From positions 111,001 through 175,000 of the forward strand of contig NZ_JAEQNE010000003.1 of the NCBI RefSeq assembly GCF_016722785.1: DNA of 64,000 bases. The letters are read 5' to 3'. A program made the position numbers and the translations under genes. This document shows positions 17,707-27,913 of this stretch, in pieces (positions within the stretch are counted from its first letter, which is position 1; the number at the start of each line of letters is the position of its first letter). The notes under the pieces were generated by a model. That model was not told the DNA's origin, made no database searches, and was given only the letters and a program-made list of their open reading frames with translations. Source of the DNA: Ramlibacter monticola (GTDB lineage Bacteria; Pseudomonadota; Gammaproteobacteria; Burkholderiales; Burkholderiaceae_C).

Positions 17707-18117
17707 TCAGTCGATCGCCGCGCCGGCGCTCCTGTTCGCCATCGCGTCAGCGTAGCGCTGAACGAGCTCGCGCGGGGTTCCGGCGGGCGCGACCAGCTCG
17801 GCGATGTGCCGGACGGGCAGGGCGGGATTCATCACCACCAGCAGCGCCGCGCCGCTCAGCCCGATGGGCACGAAATCCTTCAGGGGCTCGCAGCGCTATT
17901 CCTGTCGAGCCAGGGATCGATCGCCAACGTGGCGCTGGTCCGACGAGCAGGGTGGGGCCGCCGGCCGGCAGCGCGTCGCTCGTCGAGCCGGACGTGCGGC
18001 GTGCGGCAGCCGGGCACCGTCGAGGGCTTGAAGCGGTCCATGGCGTGGTCGGGCGGCGCCCCGTCGTAGCGGTGCGCGCGCTGCCCTCGGTGCGGCAGTT
18101 GCGCGCCTTGGGCGCAG
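17707..18117 (-). pseudogene. Decayed remnants of a flavin monooxygenase and a Bug-type binding protein
   Basis: This spacer of about 470 bases has no intact gene but keeps readable pieces on the minus strand. At 17707-17886 the frame reads PLKDFVPIGLSGAALLVVMN and, after an internal join, LVAPAGTPRELVQRYADAMA before a stop, two motifs of tripartite tricarboxylate (Bug) binding proteins from different parts of that family. Just upstream another frame gives TSATLAIDPWLDRN, also Bug-like. At about 17980-18117 a frame reads GAQLPHRGQRAHRYDGAP and then DRFKPSTVPGCRTPHVRL, resembling the C-terminal region of FAD-dependent aromatic monooxygenases. Deletions and frameshifts separate the pieces. It sits just upstream of hpaR, where a hydroxylase or uptake gene would be expected. 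Confidence 0.5.
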
Positions 18118-18132
18118 TGTGAGCGCGGACCG

Positions 18133-18423
18133 CTACAGCGTCCGCGCGACCCAGTACGTCGCCCCTTGCGGGCCGTACTTCTCCGTGTGGGGCGTGCCGC
18201 GGATCACCTCGAACCGGTCCCCCGCCTGCAGGTGCTGCGTTGCCCCCTGCTGCGTCAGCCACATCTCGCCTTGCACCACCAGCGCGCGCGCGGTGAATTC
18301 GTGCGTGTGTTCGGTGATCACGGTATTCGGCTCGTAGGAGCGCGCCAGCACCTCGGTGCACCCGCGGGCGCGTTCGGCGGCCTCGAATTCGGAAAAGGGT
18401 TGGGGTGCGGTCACGAGCCGCAT
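18133..18423 (-). CDS. Small cupin-domain protein
   Basis: A 96-residue single-cupin protein. The first cupin motif is TEHTHEFTARALVVQGE (two metal-type histidines) and the second QAGDRFEVIRGTPHTEKYG with a third histidine. Function unknown; such small cupins often bind a metal and may act as sensors or isomerases. The ATG at 18423 is preferred over an in-frame TTG nine bases upstream. It is divergent from radA with 25 bases between the start codons, so their promoters must overlap the genes or each other. Confidence 0.8.
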   Translation of the reverse strand: MRLVTAPQPFSEFEAAERARGCTEVLARSYEPNTVITEHTHEFTARALVVQGEMWLTQQGATQHLQAGDRFEVIRGTPHTEKYGPQGATYWVARTL

Positions 18424-18448
18424 GGTACTCAAGCCTACACTCGGGTCA

Positions 18449-19824
<1,376 letters not shown>

Positions 19825-19828
<4 letters not shown>

Positions 19829-20628
19829 AGATCGCGGTGCTGTCGGACATCCACGGCAACCTGCCGGCGCTGAAGGCGGTGCTGGACGAAGTGGAGGGCG
19901 AAGGCGTCGACGCGGTGGTGAACCTGGGCGACATCCTGAGCGGCCCGCTGATGCCCGCCGAGACCGCGGAGCTGCTGCTCGCGCGCGACTTCGTCACCAT
20001 TGCCGGCAACCAGGACCGCGCCCTGCTCGCGCAGTGGCAGCGCGCCGACCGCGACGTCGGCGGCAGCGACGGCTATGCCGCCAGCCAGATCGGCGCGCAG
20101 CATGCGCAGTGGCTGCGGTCGCTGCCGCCGAGCCGCTGGCTGGGCGAGGACGTGTTCCTGGTCCACGGCACGCCGGGCAGCGACCTGAAATACCTGCTGG
20201 AGACGGTGACGCCCGACTTCGGCCTGCACGGCTCGACCGGCCTGCGCGCGGCCAGCTCCGAGGAAATCGCCTCGCGGCTGGGCGCCGGCGAGGAGGATTG
20301 CCGCCACGCCAGCCTGGTGCTGTGCGGGCACAGCCACGTGCCGCGCGCCGCGATGGTGGACGGCACCCTGGTGCTCAACCCCGGCAGCGTGGGCCTGCAG
20401 GCCTACGACGACGAGGAGCCGGCCCGGCACCGGGTGCGGAACGGCACCCCGCACGCCCGCTACGCCGTCGTGGAGCGCCGCGGCGCCTGCTGGAACGCGC
20501 GCCTGTGCAGCGTCGCCTATGACTGGGACGGCATGCAGCAGCTGGCCGCCAACTGCGGCCGCCACGACTGGGCATACGCATTGGCCACCGGAAACCTGCC
20601 CGCCGACGGCAGCACAATCGCGGCATGA
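19825..20628 (+). CDS. Calcineurin-like metallophosphoesterase (YfcE/MJ0936 type)
   Basis: A 267-residue phosphoesterase with the five metallophosphoesterase blocks: SDIHGN (Asp8, His10), NLGDILSGP, AGNQDR, LVHGTPG and CGHSHVP followed by NPGSVG. It probably cleaves a phosphodiester or phosphomonoester with two metals; the natural substrate is unknown. It overlaps radA at its start and the next small membrane protein at its stop (ATGA both times), making a tight four-gene run with ilvE. Confidence 0.9.
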
Positions 20629-21047
20629 ACCTGCAGAAAGTCGTACTGCCCTTGCTGGGCGTCGGGGTCGTGGCCATCGCCTGGCGCGGCCTGGGCTGGG
20701 CCGGCGTGGCCCTGGCCGTCGGCGGCATCGTCATGTGGATGCTGCTGCACTTCACCCGCATGATGAAAGTGCTGCAGCGCGCCTCCAGCCGGCCGGTCGG
20801 CTACTGCGACAGCGCCGTGATGCTCAATGCCAAGCTGAGGCCGCGCGTGAACCTGCTGCACGTGATGGCGATGACGCGCGCCCTGGGCGAGCAGGTCAGC
20901 CCCAAGGAGCAGCAGCCGGAGGTCTATCGCTGGACCGACGGTTCGGGCTCGCACGTGACCTGCGAGTTCCTGCGCGGGAAACTGGTGAAGTGGGAGCTGT
21001 TCCGCCCGCAGGCCCCCGCGGAAGAGGCTCCGCCCCCCGGCCCTTAA
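20625..21047 (+). CDS. Small membrane protein of unknown function
   Basis: A 140-residue protein not assigned to a named family. Residues 5-42 form two adjacent hydrophobic segments (LPLLGVGVVAIAW and GVALAVGGIVMWMLLHF) and the rest is a soluble tail with KLRPRVNLLHVMAMTRALG and WTDGSGSHVTCEF. It seems anchored in the inner membrane with a cytoplasmic or periplasmic C-terminus. Its conserved-looking position between the radA phosphoesterase and ilvE is its main context. Confidence 0.75.
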   Translation: MNLQKVVLPLLGVGVVAIAWRGLGWAGVALAVGGIVMWMLLHFTRMMKVLQRASSRPVGYCDSAVMLNAKLRPRVNLLHVMAMTRALGEQVSPKEQQPEVYRWTDGSGSHVTCEFLRGKLVKWELFRPQAPAEEAPPPGP

Positions 21048-21097
21048 AATGGGCGGTTCCGCGATTCCGCGATACCCATTCCCCTGAAGGACACACC

Positions 21098-22036
21098 ATG
21101 AGCCCGGTAGTACCCTCGATGGCCGACCGCGACGGCAAGATCTGGATGGACGGCGAGCTGGTCGACTGGCGCGACGCGAAGATCCACGTGCTGACCCACA
21201 CGCTGCACTACGGCTGCGGCGCGTTCGAAGGGGTCCGTGCCTACAACACCGTCAACGGCACCGCGATCTTCCGCCTGCAGGAACACACCGACCGCCTGTT
21301 CAACAGCGCCAAGATCCTGCGCATGAACCTGCCCTTCAGCAAGGAGCAGCTCAACGAGGCGCAGAAGGCGGTGGTGAAGGCCAACAAGCTGGAATCCTGC
21401 TACATCCGCCCGCTGGTGTGGATCGGCTCGCAGAAGCTGGGCGTGAGCCCCAAGGGCAACCAGATCCACTGCATGGTCGCGGCCTGGGCCTGGGGCGCCT
21501 ACCTGGGCGAGGAAGGCCTGCAGCGCGGCATCCGCGTCAAGACCTCCAGCTACACGCGCCACCACGTCAACATCACGATGACGCAGGCCAAGGCGGTCAG
21601 CAACTACAGCAACTCGATCCTCGCCAACATGGAGGCGCTGGACGACGGCTACGACGAGGCCCTGCTGCTCGATAGCTCCGGCTTCGTCTCCGAGGGCGCG
21701 GGCGAGAACGTGTTCGTGATCAAGGACGGCGTGATCTACACGCCCGACCTGTCGGCCGGCGCGCTGAACGGCATCACGCGCAACACCGTCTTCCACATCG
21801 CGAAGGACCTGGGCATCGAGGTGGTGCAGAAGCGCATCACCCGCGACGAGATCTACATCGCCGACGAGTGCTTCTTCACCGGCACCGCCGCCGAAGTCAC
21901 GCCGATCCGCGAACTCGATCGCGTGCAGATCGGCATCGGCCGCCGCGGCCCGGTCACCGAGAAGCTGCAGAACGCCTTCTTCGACATCGTGAACGGCCGC
22001 AATCCCAAGTACGCCCACTGGCTCACCCGCGTCTGA
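21098..22036 (+). CDS. ilvE: Branched-chain amino acid aminotransferase
   Basis: A 312-residue fold-type IV PLP aminotransferase that makes or degrades leucine, isoleucine and valine. Motifs: THTLHYGCGAFEGVRAY near the N-terminus, the PLP lysine Lys165 in TQAKAVSNYSNS, EGAGENVFV and the FFTGTAAEVTPI phosphate-binding loop. The start at 21098 has GAAGGA 8-13 bases upstream. The zf-CHCC gene begins 2 bases after its stop. Confidence 0.95.
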   Translation: MSPVVPSMADRDGKIWMDGELVDWRDAKIHVLTHTLHYGCGAFEGVRAYNTVNGTAIFRLQEHTDRLFNSAKILRMNLPFSKEQLNEAQKAVVKANKLESCYIRPLVWIGSQKLGVSPKGNQIHCMVAAWAWGAYLGEEGLQRGIRVKTSSYTRHHVNITMTQAKAVSNYSNSILANMEALDDGYDEALLLDSSGFVSEGAGENVFVIKDGVIYTPDLSAGALNGITRNTVFHIAKDLGIEVVQKRITRDEIYIADECFFTGTAAEVTPIRELDRVQIGIGRRGPVTEKLQNAFFDIVNGRNPKYAHWLTRV

Positions 22037-22038
22037 GA

Positions 22039-22257
22039 ATGGCAAACAACAAACCCGAAAAAGTGGTGGAACTGCTGGCGAAGGACCTCAACGCCAACGG
22101 CGGTGTCTTCTGCCCCAGCCCCAAGGCCGACATGGCACTCTGGAGCAGCCACCCGCGCGTCTACCTCGACGTGGCCCAGAGCGGCGGGGCCAAGTGCCCC
22201 TATTGCGGCACCGTCTACAAGCTCAAGGAAGGCGAGCACTTCGGCTCCCACCACTAA
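22039..22257 (+). CDS. zf-CHCC zinc-finger domain protein
   Basis: A 72-residue protein with the C-H-C-C zinc ligand set Cys25, His38, Cys53 and Cys56 (CPYCGTVYKL). The family resembles the zinc finger of mitochondrial complex I subunit NDUFS6; the bacterial role is not established. Commonly placed next to ilvE and waaF in Burkholderiales. Confidence 0.88.
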   Translation: MANNKPEKVVELLAKDLNANGGVFCPSPKADMALWSSHPRVYLDVAQSGGAKCPYCGTVYKLKEGEHFGSHH

Positions 22258-22276
22258 TTGGGGTCAGATTCCAATT
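22256..22276. repeat. REP-like hairpin motif at the waaF start
   Basis: A 21-base motif running from AATTGGGG to TTCCAATT, with the ends AATTGG and CCAATT inversely repeated around GGTCAGATT. The GGGGTCAGA(T/G) core is a known recurrent intergenic motif in proteobacteria often seen near REP-associated transposases. It begins inside the zf-CHCC stop codon and provides the only in-frame start (TTG) for waaF. Confidence 0.6.
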
Positions 22277-23289
22277 TCCGCTCCACCGCCGCCGCCCAGC
22301 GCGCGGCGGCCGCGACGCGGGCCCTCGTCGTCGCCCCGCAGTGGATCGGTGACGCGGTCATGACCGAGCCGCTGCTGCGCCGCCTGCACGCGCGCGGCGA
22401 GCGGATCACGGTCGGCGCGCTGCCTTGGGTGGCGCCGGTGTATCGCGCCATGCCGCAGGTGGACGCGGTCATCGACTTTCCCTTCCGCCACGGCGGCCTG
22501 CAGTGGCGCGAGAGGCGCGCCCTGGCGCGCCAGCTCGAAGGCAACTTCGATGTCGCCTATGTGCTGCCGAACTCGCTCAAGAGCGCGCTGCTGCCCTTCC
22601 TGGCCAGCATCCCGCGCCGCGTCGGCTACCTGGGCGAAGCGCGCGTGGGCCTGCTCACGCAGCGGCTGAAGAACCCGAAGAACAAGCCGCCGATGGTGGC
22701 CTTCTATTCGGCGCTGAGCGGCGAGGAGGGCCTGGAGCAGGACCGGCCGGAACTCTCGCTCCCGCCAGCGCAGGTCGACGAAGTGCTGCGAGCGCAGGGA
22801 CTCGCGCGCGGCGCCTACGTCGTGATGGCCCCCGGCGCCGAATACGGCCCGGCCAAGCGCTGGCCCCACTTCGGCGCACTCGCGCGGCAGCTCGATCGCC
22901 CCGTGGTCCTCCTCGGATCCGGCAAGGAAGCCGACTTGTGCGAGTCCATCGCGTCCCAGGCGCCGGACCGCTGCCGCAACCTGGCGGGCAAGACCTCGCT
23001 GCTGGAAGCCTTCGCCCTGATCGCCGGCGCCGGCGGGGTGGTGAGCAACGATTCGGGCCTGATGCACGTCGCCGCGGCCTTCGGCGTGCCGCAGGTGGCC
23101 CTGTTCGGCTCGTCGAGCCCGCTGCACACGCCGCCGCTGAACGAGCGGGCGAAGGTGGTGTGGCTGAAGCAGGACCCGGATTACGCGCCGCCGCTGGATT
23201 GCGCGCCGTGCTTCGAGCGCGAGTGTCCGCTGGGGCACTTCCGGTGCCTCAACGATGTGAGCCCGGAGCGGGTGCGCGGGCTCCTCTGA
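22258..23289 (+). CDS. waaF: Lipopolysaccharide heptosyltransferase II
   Basis: WaaF adds the second heptose to the lipopolysaccharide inner core on the cytoplasmic face of the inner membrane. This 343-residue protein shows RALVVAPQWIGDAVMTEPLL at its core N-terminus, MAPGAEYGPAKRWP (nucleotide-sugar site), SNDSGLMHVAAA and the C-terminal CAPCFERECPLGH typical of WaaF. The start is unusual: no ATG or GTG precedes the core, only a TTG in a repeat motif at 22258, followed by about 20 residues of low-complexity Ala/Arg sequence. An ATG at residue 35 would remove the essential N-terminal strand. Confidence 0.9.
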   Translation: MGSDSNFRSTAAAQRAAAATRALVVAPQWIGDAVMTEPLLRRLHARGERITVGALPWVAPVYRAMPQVDAVIDFPFRHGGLQWRERRALARQLEGNFDVAYVLPNSLKSALLPFLASIPRRVGYLGEARVGLLTQRLKNPKNKPPMVAFYSALSGEEGLEQDRPELSLPPAQVDEVLRAQGLARGAYVVMAPGAEYGPAKRWPHFGALARQLDRPVVLLGSGKEADLCESIASQAPDRCRNLAGKTSLLEAFALIAGAGGVVSNDSGLMHVAAAFGVPQVALFGSSSPLHTPPLNERAKVVWLKQDPDYAPPLDCAPCFERECPLGHFRCLNDVSPERVRGLL

Positions 23290-23298
23290 GTTCCCACC

Positions 23299-23326
23299 AA
23301 AAAAAACAGCCATCTTGCGATGGCTG
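23299..23326 (-). terminator. Rho-independent terminator (minus strand)
   Basis: CAGCCATC and GATGGCTG form a perfect 8-bp stem with a 4-base loop, and on the minus strand eight T residues follow directly. On the plus strand there is no T-run. It can end transcripts from the kinase operon at 23535 or the small RNA candidate proposed here. Confidence 0.8.
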
Positions 23327-23402
23327 TATCAAGTCCTTGGAAGGACGTCGTTGGGAGACTTGAAACCTGTAAACCGGGTGTCCGCGATGTCGTGACAGAT
23401 GG
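23299..23402 (-). ncRNA. Candidate small RNA downstream of the histidine kinase
   Basis: The 245-bp space between waaF and the kinase has no coding potential but holds nested inverted repeats (CAAGTC near 23331 with GACTTG near 23362; GTCCTT with AAGGAC) leading into the terminator at 23299-23326. On the minus strand a possible promoter lies upstream: -35 TGGACG at 23436-23431 and -10 TAGAGT at 23414-23409 with a 16-base spacer, each matching four of six consensus bases. A transcript of roughly 100 bases would result. It could equally be only the kinase operon's 3' end. Confidence 0.3.
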
Positions 23403-23534
23403 GATGCAACTCTAGTCTTCCCGGCCGCAACGTCCATCCCCCTTAAAGGTGATGGCAGAGCCGCCGGATGAAGCGGCCATCTTCGTGACTTTCTTCGCTC
23501 TTGGCGAGGGCCCCGGGAAGGCTTTTACGGTGCG

Positions 23535-24728
<1,194 letters not shown>

Positions 24729-24749
24729 GCGGTCGCGGGCGCTCCGGGG

Positions 24750-25463
24750 CTAGTCCTGCTGCTTGGCGAAGACATAGCCGACCCCGCGCACCGTGAGGAT
24801 GCGCTTGGGGTTCTTGGGGTCGGCCTCGATGGCCGCGCGGATGCGGCCCATGTGCACGTCGATCGAGCGGTCGAAGGCTTCCAGCTCGCGTCCGCGCACG
24901 GCTTCCATGATCTGGTCGCGGGTGAGCACGCGCCCGGCGCGCTCGGCCAGCACCACCAGCAGGTCGAACTGGTAGGAGGTCAGGTCGGCCGGCTTGCCGC
25001 CCACCGTCACCGTGCGGGCGTCGCGGTCGATCTCCAGCGAGCCGAAGCGCATCAGCTTGGCCGGCGGCGGCGTGCCGTCGTGGCGCCGGCGCAGGATCGC
25101 GCGGATGCGCGCCAGCAGCTCGCGCGGCTCGAAGGGCTTGGGCAGGTAATCGTCGGCACCCAGTTCCAGGCCGACGATGCGGTCCATGGGATCGCCCTTG
25201 GCCGTGAGCATCAGCACCGGCACCTTGCCGGTCTCGCCGGGCAGCGAACGCACGCGCCGGCACACTTCCAGCCCGTCGAGGTCGGGCAGCATCAGGTCCA
25301 GCACCACCAGGTCGGGCGTGCTGCCGGTGGGCGGGTCCTCCAGCAGGTTCAGGCCGGCCGTGGCATCGGCAGCGTGGGTCACGCCGAAGCCGGAACGTTC
25401 CAGGTACTCGCCGACCATCTGGGCCAGGCGAGTGTCGTCCTCGATCATCAGGAGTTGCTGCAT
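24750..25463 (-). CDS. OmpR-family response regulator
   Basis: A 237-residue regulator with an N-terminal receiver (acidic Glu8/Asp9/Asp10, phospho-acceptor Asp56 in VVLDLMLP, Lys in YLPKPFEP near 108) and a C-terminal winged helix (LTSYQFDLLVVLAE through RSIDVHMGRIRAAIE and VRGVGYVF). It is the first gene of the two-component operon. Tandem GTAAA repeats at 25553-25567, 90 bases upstream, may be its autoregulatory site. Confidence 0.93.
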   Translation of the reverse strand: MQQLLMIEDDTRLAQMVGEYLERSGFGVTHAADATAGLNLLEDPPTGSTPDLVVLDLMLPDLDGLEVCRRVRSLPGETGKVPVLMLTAKGDPMDRIVGLELGADDYLPKPFEPRELLARIRAILRRRHDGTPPPAKLMRFGSLEIDRDARTVTVGGKPADLTSYQFDLLVVLAERAGRVLTRDQIMEAVRGRELEAFDRSIDVHMGRIRAAIEADPKNPKRILTVRGVGYVFAKQQD

Positions 25464-25552
25464 GTGGGAATACTACTTACTGCAAAGGCCACCGACGCGG
25501 GGCCGCTCCAGGCCATAGTCGTCAGCGGGCATCGCAGCCGCTTGTCCCGGCC

Positions 25553-25567
25553 GTAAAGTAAAGTAAA
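25553..25567. promoter_or_regulatory. Three tandem GTAAA repeats upstream of the response regulator
   Basis: GTAAA is repeated three times head to tail with no gaps, an AT-rich island within the 146-bp spacer between the regulator and ampG. Direct repeats are the usual OmpR-family site type, although their normal period is about 10-11 bp rather than 5. The rest of the spacer shows only a small CTCCC-GCGA-GGGAG hairpin near 25593-25606. Confidence 0.4.
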
Positions 25568-25609
25568 CGACGGTCTCCAATGCCCGTGGAACCTCCCGCG
25601 AGGGAGTGC

Positions 25610-27007
25610 CTAGCCGCGCGCGCCCGCCGTGGCCGCCGTCGTGCCGTGGCGGCCCTGCATGCGCCACAGCAGCAGGATCAGCAGCATGGGCGGGATCGCC
25701 GTCAGCGCCGTGCCGATGAAGGCCGTGGCATAGGCGCCGAGCAGCCCGTAGGTCGGTGTCAGGGTGTCGACCGCGACGCCCGAGAACCCCTTGAGGAATT
25801 TCCCCAGCAGCGCATAGGTGGACGACAGCATGGCGTACTGCGTGGCCGTATACCCCAGGCTGGTCAGGCTGGACATGTAGGTGACCAGCGCCACGCCCGC
25901 GAAGGCCTGCGCGAAGGAGTCGATCGACATCACCAAGGCGAACATCACGTCGTTGACGTGCAGAGCGAGGAGTGCGAAAGCCCCCGTGCCGATCGCCTCC
26001 AGCACCAGCCCCACGATCAGGGTGGGCAGGATGCCGATGCGGATGGCGGTGAGCCCCGCGGCGCCCAGCCCGACGAAGGTCGCCACCAGGCCGAAGGAGC
26101 CGCGCACCACCGCCACCGTGTCCTTGCTGACGCCGAGGTCGTGGTAGTACGGGTTGTACATGGGCCCCATGACGAAGTCCGGCAGCCGGTACAGCGCCAC
26201 CATGGCCAGGATCACCAGGCCGGCCATCTTGTGCTTGCGGAAGAAGTCCACGAAGGGCCCGATGAGCGCGTCGAGCAGCCCGCGGGCGCTCCACAGCGGC
26301 GGCTTGCTGTGCAGGACTTCGTCGGCCCGCGTGGGTTCGAAGGCCTTGAAGGTCGCGACCATGCCGACGACCATCAGCACGGCCATCGCCACGTACGAGA
26401 TCGGCCAGCCCACGCGTTCCGCCGCCGCGATGATGGCGGCATCGGTGACGAGCAGCGCGATGCGGTAGCCCAGCTGGGCCGCCGAGGTGAGGAGGCCGAC
26501 CTCCTCCGAATTCGACGCGGCTTCGATCCGCCAGGCGTCGATCGCGATGTCCTGCGTGGCCGAGGCGAAGGCGACCAGCAGCGCGAAGGCACCGATCACG
26601 GCCAGCCCGGGCCCCACCCCGACGACCGCCATGCCGACCAGCCCGATCGCCACCAGGATCTGGCAGAACAACATCCAGCCGCGGCGCCGCCCCAGCTTGC
26701 CGAACAGCGGGATGTCCATCCGGTCGACCAGCGGGGACCAGTACACCTTGAAGGCATAGGCGAAACCCACCCAGGAGATGAAGCCGATGGCCTTGAGGCT
26801 GGTGCCCTCGTCGCGCAGCCAGTAGCCGAAGGTGTTGGCCGTCAGCAGGAAGGGCAGCCCGGAAGAGAAGCCCAGAGCGAGCATCATCGCGACCTTGGGC
26901 TCGCGCACGGAACGCAGGACATCCATGGCCGAGCGCTTCTTCTTGCGCGGCTCTTCGGCGGGCGGTGCAGGCGGGCTCTGCGTGGAGGAGGCGACGGGGT
27001 CCGACAT
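25610..27007 (-). CDS. ampG: AmpG-like muropeptide MFS permease
   Basis: A 465-residue MFS transporter with 12 or more helices and AmpG features: PKVAMMLALGFSSGLPFLLT near the N-terminus, LGRRRGWMLFCQ loop and FASATQDIAIDAWRIEA, the AmpG signature in helix 4. AmpG imports anhydromuropeptides released from peptidoglycan for recycling and beta-lactamase induction. The start at 27007 is used; an upstream in-frame extension is not family-like. It is divergent from the M48 protease with 33 bases between starts. Confidence 0.88.
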   Translation of the reverse strand: MSDPVASSTQSPPAPPAEEPRKKKRSAMDVLRSVREPKVAMMLALGFSSGLPFLLTANTFGYWLRDEGTSLKAIGFISWVGFAYAFKVYWSPLVDRMDIPLFGKLGRRRGWMLFCQILVAIGLVGMAVVGVGPGLAVIGAFALLVAFASATQDIAIDAWRIEAASNSEEVGLLTSAAQLGYRIALLVTDAAIIAAAERVGWPISYVAMAVLMVVGMVATFKAFEPTRADEVLHSKPPLWSARGLLDALIGPFVDFFRKHKMAGLVILAMVALYRLPDFVMGPMYNPYYHDLGVSKDTVAVVRGSFGLVATFVGLGAAGLTAIRIGILPTLIVGLVLEAIGTGAFALLALHVNDVMFALVMSIDSFAQAFAGVALVTYMSSLTSLGYTATQYAMLSSTYALLGKFLKGFSGVAVDTLTPTYGLLGAYATAFIGTALTAIPPMLLILLLWRMQGRHGTTAATAGARG

Positions 27008-27040
27008 CTTGTCCTTGATCTGCTCGTTGATTATTCGCCC

Positions 27041-27895
27041 ATGTGCCAACTCTGTAACGCCAAGGCAGCGCCGTGGGTCGGCCGGCGTGCCTTTCTAGTG
27101 GCAGCCGGCGCCGTCGTCGCCGGACCCGCCATCAGCCAGGTCGACGTGGGCGAAAGCTCGCGGCTGCGCTCCCTGGTGCCCGCCGACGAGCTCGAACAGG
27201 CCGCCACGCAACAGTATGGCGAGCTGCTGCAGGAGGCCCGCGCCAAACGCGCGCTGGCACCCGAAAGCCACCCGCAGCTGCAGCGGCTGCGGTCGATCTC
27301 CTCCCGCCTGATCGCCGATGCGCCGCGCTGGAACCCGCGCGCCCGCGGCTGGCGCTGGGAGGTGAACCTGATCGGCAGCGACAGCATCAACGCCTTCTGC
27401 ATGCCCGGGGGCAAGATCGCCGTCTTCACCGGCCTCATCGACAAGCTCCGCCTCAGCGACGACGAGCTCGCAATGGTAGTGGGTCACGAGATCGCGCATG
27501 CGCTGCGCGAGCACGCGCGCGAACGCATCGCCAAGAGCAAGGGCACGGGCGCGCTGCTGTCCTTCGGCGCGCAGCTGTTCGGCCTGGGCCAGCTCGGCGA
27601 CGTGGCGGCCAACATCGGCACGGAGTTGCTGACGCTCAAGTTCAGCCGCGACGACGAGATCGAGGCGGACCTCGTGGGCCTGGAGATGGGCGCGCGCGCC
27701 GGCTTCAATCCGCAGGCGTCCATCTCCCTGTGGGAGAAGATGGCGCAGGCGTCGGGCGGCTCGGGCGGCTCCTTCCTGTCCACGCACCCCTCGGGGCCGG
27801 ACCGCATGCGGCGCCTGGCCGAGAACATCCCGCGCGTCGAAGGACTGTACCGGCAGGCCGCGGCCAGCCGGCCGGCCACGATGGGCAATCGCTGA
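27041..27895 (+). CDS. M48 family metallopeptidase, exported
   Basis: A 284-residue zinc peptidase. The active site is HEIAH (His149, Glu150, His153) with a third ligand Glu near 208 in DDEIEADLVG. The N-terminus starts MCQLC, then VGRRAFLVAAGAVVAGP, a twin-arginine-type or lipoprotein-like export signal; no lipobox is evident, so periplasmic location via Tat is the best guess. The sequence resembles BepA/LoiP-type quality-control proteases acting on outer-membrane proteins. Its neighbours, AmpG and the sensor kinase, suggest an envelope-maintenance set. Confidence 0.9.
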   Translation: MCQLCNAKAAPWVGRRAFLVAAGAVVAGPAISQVDVGESSRLRSLVPADELEQAATQQYGELLQEARAKRALAPESHPQLQRLRSISSRLIADAPRWNPRARGWRWEVNLIGSDSINAFCMPGGKIAVFTGLIDKLRLSDDELAMVVGHEIAHALREHARERIAKSKGTGALLSFGAQLFGLGQLGDVAANIGTELLTLKFSRDDEIEADLVGLEMGARAGFNPQASISLWEKMAQASGGSGGSFLSTHPSGPDRMRRLAENIPRVEGLYRQAAASRPATMGNR

Positions 27896-27913
27896 CCGGG
27901 ACTCCTGCGCGAC

